Assembly: GCA_900696465.1 (NCBI GenBank)
Contig: CAADGE010000025.1
Span: forward strand, 1-56,242
Length of the DNA stretch: 56,242 nucleotides
Direction of reading: 5' to 3'
Source: an uncultured Planctomycetota bacterium
GTDB lineage: Bacteria; Planctomycetota; Phycisphaerae; UBA1845; UTPLA1
In this document: one piece after another, positions 52,126 through 56,242 of the stretch
Layout of the letters: the number at the start of each line of letters is the position of its first letter
Numbering within the stretch: position 1 is the stretch's first letter
Program-made: the position numbers and the translations under genes
The notes under the pieces: generated by a model
What the model was told of the DNA's origin: nothing
What the model saw: only the letters and a program-made list of their open reading frames with translations
The model's database searches: none

Positions 52126-52370
52126 GATCGGGCTCCCTCTACTGTGCAGTGCGTCCGGTTCTTCAAGCACATCGTCCCGGGGGGCAAAGGTACTTTTGCG
52201 CCCGGACAATTGCCCATCTGGCAAGATCATTGCCACGGCGCGGAAGTCGAAAGCGGACACCGCAGAACGACACGAGTGTAAGCTGTATGCAAGTTAAGTC
52301 GATACAGACAGTTATGTGCACAGATATAAGAGAGCGGCACGGGCAAATCTTCCTCGATATGGCATGAAAC

Positions 52371-53834
52371 ATGCTTCCAGACCTGCTGGAGGCGCCTGGC
52401 TGCAGTACCGGAAGCAACAGGTTCATGCTGATGTGCGGCAAAACGAGGAAACCGCTTTGCGATCAACTACCGCGCCGGGTGGAAGCGCTGGTGTTCGGCG
52501 CGATCTTCTTCGGAGCGCTCGCTACGGTCAGCACTGCCAGCGGACAGACAACCCCCCCGCCGGCGGATCCTCCTGCGACGGCACCGACGGATTCGCAACC
52601 GGATGAAACCGATGAAGAAGCGTCGACGCAACCGGCAATGATCTGGCCGGAATCGCGCTTCGCACCGATGGCTCTGGATTCGCCCTATGCGACAGGCGAC
52701 TGGCTCGGGGCGCGTCTCTTCCTCGAAGACCTCGGTATCACGACACAGTTTTTCTACAACAACACCTATCAATGGGTGACCAAAGGCGGACTCAACACCG
52801 GCGGGAAGAATGGCGCCACGATCGACTGGTTTGTGACCGTCGATTTTGATCGTCTCGGCCTGATACCCGGCGGAAAGCTGCTGGGCCATTTTCGCCGTCA
52901 ATGGGGACGGGGCGTTAACGAGTGGACCGGCGCGCTCTGGGAAGTGGCCGACGATCTCGACGGCAACCGGTCGCTGCACGTGGATCAACTGTGGTACGAG
53001 CAGACGATCATCCGCAATGCGCTGGCGCTGACGGTGGGGTTTCTCGATTACCAGACAATCGTGGATCGCAATGCGTACGCGAACACAGAAGACAAGCAGT
53101 TCATGAATCAGGCGCTGGACAACAATCCGCTCCTGCCGCTGAACATCGGCCTCGGCGCGTACCTGTTCGTCAAGCCGGTCTCGTGGTTCAGCATCGTTAC
53201 TGGCGTGGGCGATGCGAACTCGGTGCTGTTCAAGCCCGGATTCTCCACCGCCTTTCACGGTCCGGCGCGGTTTATCTGGTTCACTGAGCCGACGCTGCAC
53301 CTGTCGCTGCCGAGCCTGTTGGGTGGCAAGCCGCTGGCGGGAAACTACCGCTTCGGCATGGTCTATGACCCGCGTGCGCGGAATGTTTTTGCGCCGGCAG
53401 GAACCGACCCGGCCTACATCCGGCAGCGCGGCGACGACGTGGGCTTCTATACCAGTTTCGATCAGAAGCTGTACCGCGAGAACGATCGCGATGAGCAGGG
53501 GCTGGGCTGGTTCGGCCGCTACGGCTTTCGGCACGGCGACATCAACCGCGTGCAGAACTTCTGGTCCACGGGGCTGGAGTATCGTGGTCTTGTGCCGACG
53601 CGGAATGACGACGTGCTGGGCGCGGCGGTATTTCAGTCGATCCCCTCGCGTACCTACAACGACAAGGTCAACCGCCTTGCCGAGGCCGAAACCGGTCTCG
53701 AAGTCTATTACTCGATTCAGGTGACGAAATGGCTGGCCGTCACGCCGGACTTTCAATACATCGCCAGCCCGGGAATCGGCTCCGGCGTGGACGACGTAAT
53801 CGTCCTCGGAATCCGCACAAGGATCAGTTTTTAG
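52371..53834 (+). CDS. OprB-type carbohydrate porin
   Basis: An outer-membrane beta-barrel with a signal-like segment (VFGAIFFGALATVSTASG), a Pro/Thr-rich spacer and then the family core. It shows ATGDWLGARLFLEDLGITTQ, the tryptophan-glycine rich strand WGRGVNEWTGALW, WFSIVTGVGDANSVLF and FGRYGFRHGDINRVQNFWST. It ends with KWLAVTPDFQYIASPGIGSG and a terminal phenylalanine (TRISF), as expected for barrel assembly. Selectivity is unknown; OprB relatives take up sugars. The start is uncertain: ATG at 52371, or an in-frame ATG at 52425 that gives a shorter n-region; neither has a clear ribosome site. Confidence 0.85.
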   Translation: MLPDLLEAPGCSTGSNRFMLMCGKTRKPLCDQLPRRVEALVFGAIFFGALATVSTASGQTTPPPADPPATAPTDSQPDETDEEASTQPAMIWPESRFAPMALDSPYATGDWLGARLFLEDLGITTQFFYNNTYQWVTKGGLNTGGKNGATIDWFVTVDFDRLGLIPGGKLLGHFRRQWGRGVNEWTGALWEVADDLDGNRSLHVDQLWYEQTIIRNALALTVGFLDYQTIVDRNAYANTEDKQFMNQALDNNPLLPLNIGLGAYLFVKPVSWFSIVTGVGDANSVLFKPGFSTAFHGPARFIWFTEPTLHLSLPSLLGGKPLAGNYRFGMVYDPRARNVFAPAGTDPAYIRQRGDDVGFYTSFDQKLYRENDRDEQGLGWFGRYGFRHGDINRVQNFWSTGLEYRGLVPTRNDDVLGAAVFQSIPSRTYNDKVNRLAEAETGLEVYYSIQVTKWLAVTPDFQYIASPGIGSGVDDVIVLGIRTRISF

Positions 53835-53901
53835 CATTCGCAACCGCTACGCCACCCTCGCAGGTGACGAACGATTGAATGAATCGGAAAGGTGGATCAC
53901 A

Positions 53902-55851
53902 ATGATCGAAATGGCCACCGAACCAGAGCGCAGGCAGAAGGCCGGCACACGCAAGGCGATCACGCCGTGGCAGGAGCGTTACGCGGACAAGATCGTGTCG
54001 GCCCAGAAGGCAGTGTCGCAGATCCGACACGGGCAGCGGGTGTTCATCGGTTCCGGTGCCGGTGAGCCGCAGGCGCTGGTCGAGGCCCTGGCGGCGCGCG
54101 AGGACATCGCCGACACGGAGATCGTGCACATCATGACGCTGGGCATCGCTCCGTATGCGGAGCCGCGTCTGGGCGATCGCTTTCGTCACAATGCCTTTTT
54201 CATCGGACCGAACGTTCGATCGGCCGTGGCCGAGGGCCGCGCCGACTACACGCCGATCTTTCTATCTGAGATCGCCGCCCTTTTTCGCAGCGGGCGCGTG
54301 GTGATCGACGTGGCCTTGATCGAGGTGAGCCCGCCGGACGAGCACGGTTATTGCAGCTACGGCGTGTCCACAGACGTGGTGAAGCCGGCGGCGGAATCGG
54401 CGGAGATGGTCATCGCTGAGGTGAACGCCCAGATGCCGCGCTGCCTGGGCGACTGTTTCATCCATGTCAGCGAGATCGATCTGCTGGTACCGAGCGATCG
54501 GCCGATTCTCGAGTCTGTTCAGGGCGAGCCCGACGAGATTGCGCAGCGGATCGCCCGGCACATCGCCAATCTCGTGGAGGACGGCGCGACGCTGCAACTG
54601 GGCATCGGTACGATCCCCGACGCGGTGCTGCATTACCTGACGGATTTCAAGAACCTCGGCATCCACACGGAGATGTTCAGCGACGGGATCATCCCGCTCG
54701 TGGAAAGAGGGGTCCTCAACAACAGCGAGAAGACGCTGCACCGGGGGAAGATCGTGGCCAGCTTCGTGCTCGGCTCGCGGAAGCTCTACGACTTCATCGA
54801 CAACAACCCGATGATTGAGTTTCATCCGACGGAGTATGTCAACGACCCGTTCGTCATCTGCCAGAACGACAAAATGATCTCGATCAACTCGGCGATCGAG
54901 GTCGATCTGACGGGGCAGGTCTGCGCCGATTCGCTGGGGCCGATGTTTTACAGCGGCATCGGCGGTCAGGTGGACTTCACACGCGGAGCGGCGCGCTCCA
55001 AGGGCGGCAAGCCGATCATCGCGCTGCCGGCGACGGCGGGCGGAGGGGTGATCTCGCGCATCGTGCCCTATCTCAAGCAGGGTGCCGGCGTCGTGACCAG
55101 CCGCGGCGACGTGCACTACGTCGTCACCGAGTACGGCACGGCCTACCTGCACGGCAAGACGATCCGCGAGCGGGCGATGGCGCTGATTCAGATCGCCGAT
55201 CCGCGGTTTCGGCCGTGGCTGCTCGCCGAGGCGAAATCACGCAACATGGTGTATGCGGATCAGATCGAGCTGCCGATTCGCGCGCCGGAGTATCCGGATG
55301 TGCTGGAGCGATGGATCGAGCTGAAGGACAGCACGAAGGCCTTTCTGCGGCCACTGAAGATCACCGACGAGCCGCTTCTTCGAGAAATGTTTTACAAGCT
55401 CTCGCCGGACTCGATCCGCTATCGCTTCTTCCGCATGATCAAAGCCATGCCGCATGAGAAGCTTCAGGCATTCCTGCGCGTCGATTACGACGCCGACATG
55501 GCGCTGGTGGTTCTGACCGATGCCGCCGAATCCGGCGCCGAGATGATCGCCATCGCCCACTATGCCAAGAATCCGCGGACGAACTTCGCGGATGCGGCGT
55601 TTCTCGTGCGCGACGATTACCAGGGCAAGGGCATCGGCACGATCCTGATGAACACGCTTCTGGAGGCGGCCCGCGAGCGTGGCATCGCCGGATTTACCGC
55701 CGACGTGCTCGTGGACAACGCCGGCATGCTGCGCATCTTCCACAAGTGCGGCTACGCCGTGGAGAGCGAGATGGAAGACGGGGAGTACCATCTGACAATT
55801 CCATTCGACCGCAAACGCAGACGCAAAAGAGCCGTGCCGCAGAAATCGTGA
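53902..55851 (+). CDS. acetyl-CoA hydrolase/CoA-transferase fused to a GNAT acetyltransferase domain
   Basis: Residues ~20-460 are an acetyl-CoA hydrolase/4-hydroxybutyrate CoA-transferase-type protein: VFIGSGAGEPQALVEAL, ALIEVSPPDEHGYCSYGVST, LQLGIGTIPDAVL, AIEVDLTGQVCADSLG (likely catalytic Glu) and GGQVDFTRGAARSKGGKPII. From ~480 on a GNAT domain follows: KITDEPLLREMFYKLSPDSI and VRDDYQGKGIGTILMNTLLE (acetyl-CoA loop near residue 575). The ATG at 53902 is preceded by AAAGGTGG; an earlier in-frame TTG is less likely. The fused GNAT may acetylate or sense acyl-CoA and couple it to CoA transfer; inference. Confidence 0.88.
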   Translation: MIEMATEPERRQKAGTRKAITPWQERYADKIVSAQKAVSQIRHGQRVFIGSGAGEPQALVEALAAREDIADTEIVHIMTLGIAPYAEPRLGDRFRHNAFFIGPNVRSAVAEGRADYTPIFLSEIAALFRSGRVVIDVALIEVSPPDEHGYCSYGVSTDVVKPAAESAEMVIAEVNAQMPRCLGDCFIHVSEIDLLVPSDRPILESVQGEPDEIAQRIARHIANLVEDGATLQLGIGTIPDAVLHYLTDFKNLGIHTEMFSDGIIPLVERGVLNNSEKTLHRGKIVASFVLGSRKLYDFIDNNPMIEFHPTEYVNDPFVICQNDKMISINSAIEVDLTGQVCADSLGPMFYSGIGGQVDFTRGAARSKGGKPIIALPATAGGGVISRIVPYLKQGAGVVTSRGDVHYVVTEYGTAYLHGKTIRERAMALIQIADPRFRPWLLAEAKSRNMVYADQIELPIRAPEYPDVLERWIELKDSTKAFLRPLKITDEPLLREMFYKLSPDSIRYRFFRMIKAMPHEKLQAFLRVDYDADMALVVLTDAAESGAEMIAIAHYAKNPRTNFADAAFLVRDDYQGKGIGTILMNTLLEAARERGIAGFTADVLVDNAGMLRIFHKCGYAVESEMEDGEYHLTIPFDRKRRRKRAVPQKS

Positions 55852-56242
55852 TCCCTTCCAAATAGAAACAAAGAAGGGTCATGAGTGCAATTTACGCGCG
55901 GTGCTGCCGTCAATCGAATTCCCATACGCAGACTGGTCACAATGTTGCTTGCCCTTGCTCGCGCCGCGCATCCGTACTGGTAACGAGTTGCTGTTACGTT
56001 TTAGCAAACGATAACCTGAGTCAGGATATTTTTGTCGCAGTGATGCGCCCGCATGTGACACGGTTCATTCGCGCGGCTCAGTGGTGGAAAGAAAATCGGA
56101 AAAAAGTAATGCACAATAGGGTTGATTATTATGGGGGGGGGGGGGGGAATTTTGCAATTGTGTCGGCAGCGTAACGGGATAACGGGCCACGGGGGTTGCG
56201 CCGACACGCAAGGGTTACTCTCCAGCGCATAGGAGGACCGTC
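55852..56242. other. 391-base gene-free end of window with a G15 run
   Basis: Nothing coding is supported. GC is lower than the rest of the window, and 15 consecutive G occupy 56133-56147. A frame of ~97 codons runs through the G tract, but its composition is not gene-like. Confidence 0.5.
56133..56147 (+). repeat. homopolymer run of 15 G
   Basis: A single uninterrupted tract of 15 G preceded by TTATTAT and followed by AATTTTGC, in an intergenic stretch. Such tracts are slip-prone; they can also be mis-assembled. Confidence 0.9.

Noticed and set aside
1-56242. CRISPR array, rRNA operon, insertion sequence or prophage
   Set aside because: No regularly spaced repeats with spacers, no rRNA core sequence, and no transposase, integrase or phage gene was recognised.

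Overview
This 56 kb window is a GC-rich bacterial chromosome segment holding mostly housekeeping and envelope genes. I infer a planctomycete-like organism (Planctomycetota, perhaps near Phycisphaerae). The grounds are large secreted HEAT and metalloprotease proteins, an N-terminally zinc-ribboned membrane protein, a DUF1570-type gluzincin, a small arginine-rich protein beside a DUF2007-type protein, and interspersed repeats that leak 'NPQSAIRNSQS'-type peptides into proteins. This is family-level recognition, not a search result. No rRNA, CRISPR array, transposase, integrase or prophage was seen.

Layout. Bases 1-3.7 kb: the end of an unknown gene, an ArsR-type regulator, a divergent ribose-phosphate pyrophosphokinase, and an aldehyde dehydrogenase of the glutamate-semialdehyde type. 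3.7-6.9 kb: DNA topoisomerase I with six C-terminal zinc fingers. 6.9-7.6 kb: a 0.7 kb gene-free stretch. 7.6-10.4 kb: a large secreted zinc metalloprotease. 10.8-13 kb: small proteins, including an acidic/basic neighbour pair. 13.5-18 kb: uvrC and a secreted HEAT-repeat protein. 18.1-24.1 kb: a degenerate homocysteine methyltransferase-like protein, a lipoprotein metalloprotease, 3-methyladenine glycosylase, cysteine desulfurase and an acetyltransferase. 24.4-29.2 kb: dnaA, folD, a gluzincin and a TIM-barrel isomerase. 29.4-33.5 kb: a glycosyltransferase-like membrane protein, a TPR protein and a secreted proline iminopeptidase. 33.7 kb: tRNA-Leu(CAG).

34-38 kb carries a 2-oxoacid:ferredoxin oxidoreductase (alpha/beta) bracketed by two CBS-domain proteins. 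It is followed at 38.2-43 kb by a cell-surface glycan cluster (DegT aminotransferase, WecA/MraY-type transferase, YggS, small membrane protein, GT2). 43-48 kb holds an envelope operon, an AAA ATPase and a zinc-ribbon membrane protein. 48.4 kb: tRNA-Gly(TCC). 48.6-51.5 kb: purD and murD. 51.6-55.9 kb: a cytochrome-like lipoprotein, an OprB-type porin and a CoA-transferase/GNAT fusion.

The two most striking signals are not genes. First, a composite interspersed repeat recurs in at least five intergenic spacers, with fragments inside or at the start of two genes. It consists of a GTCGAAAC-rich lead, a GGCTCGCTGCGCGAGCC palindrome, an AT-rich TCAGATTTTGGATTTT block and an ACGGGCGGGATGCCCGT hairpin ending in ACCACC. 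Second, the base composition of the + strand switches from C-rich to G-rich between about 7.5 and 10.8 kb whatever the direction of the genes, as expected at a replication origin. dnaA itself lies about 17 kb away.
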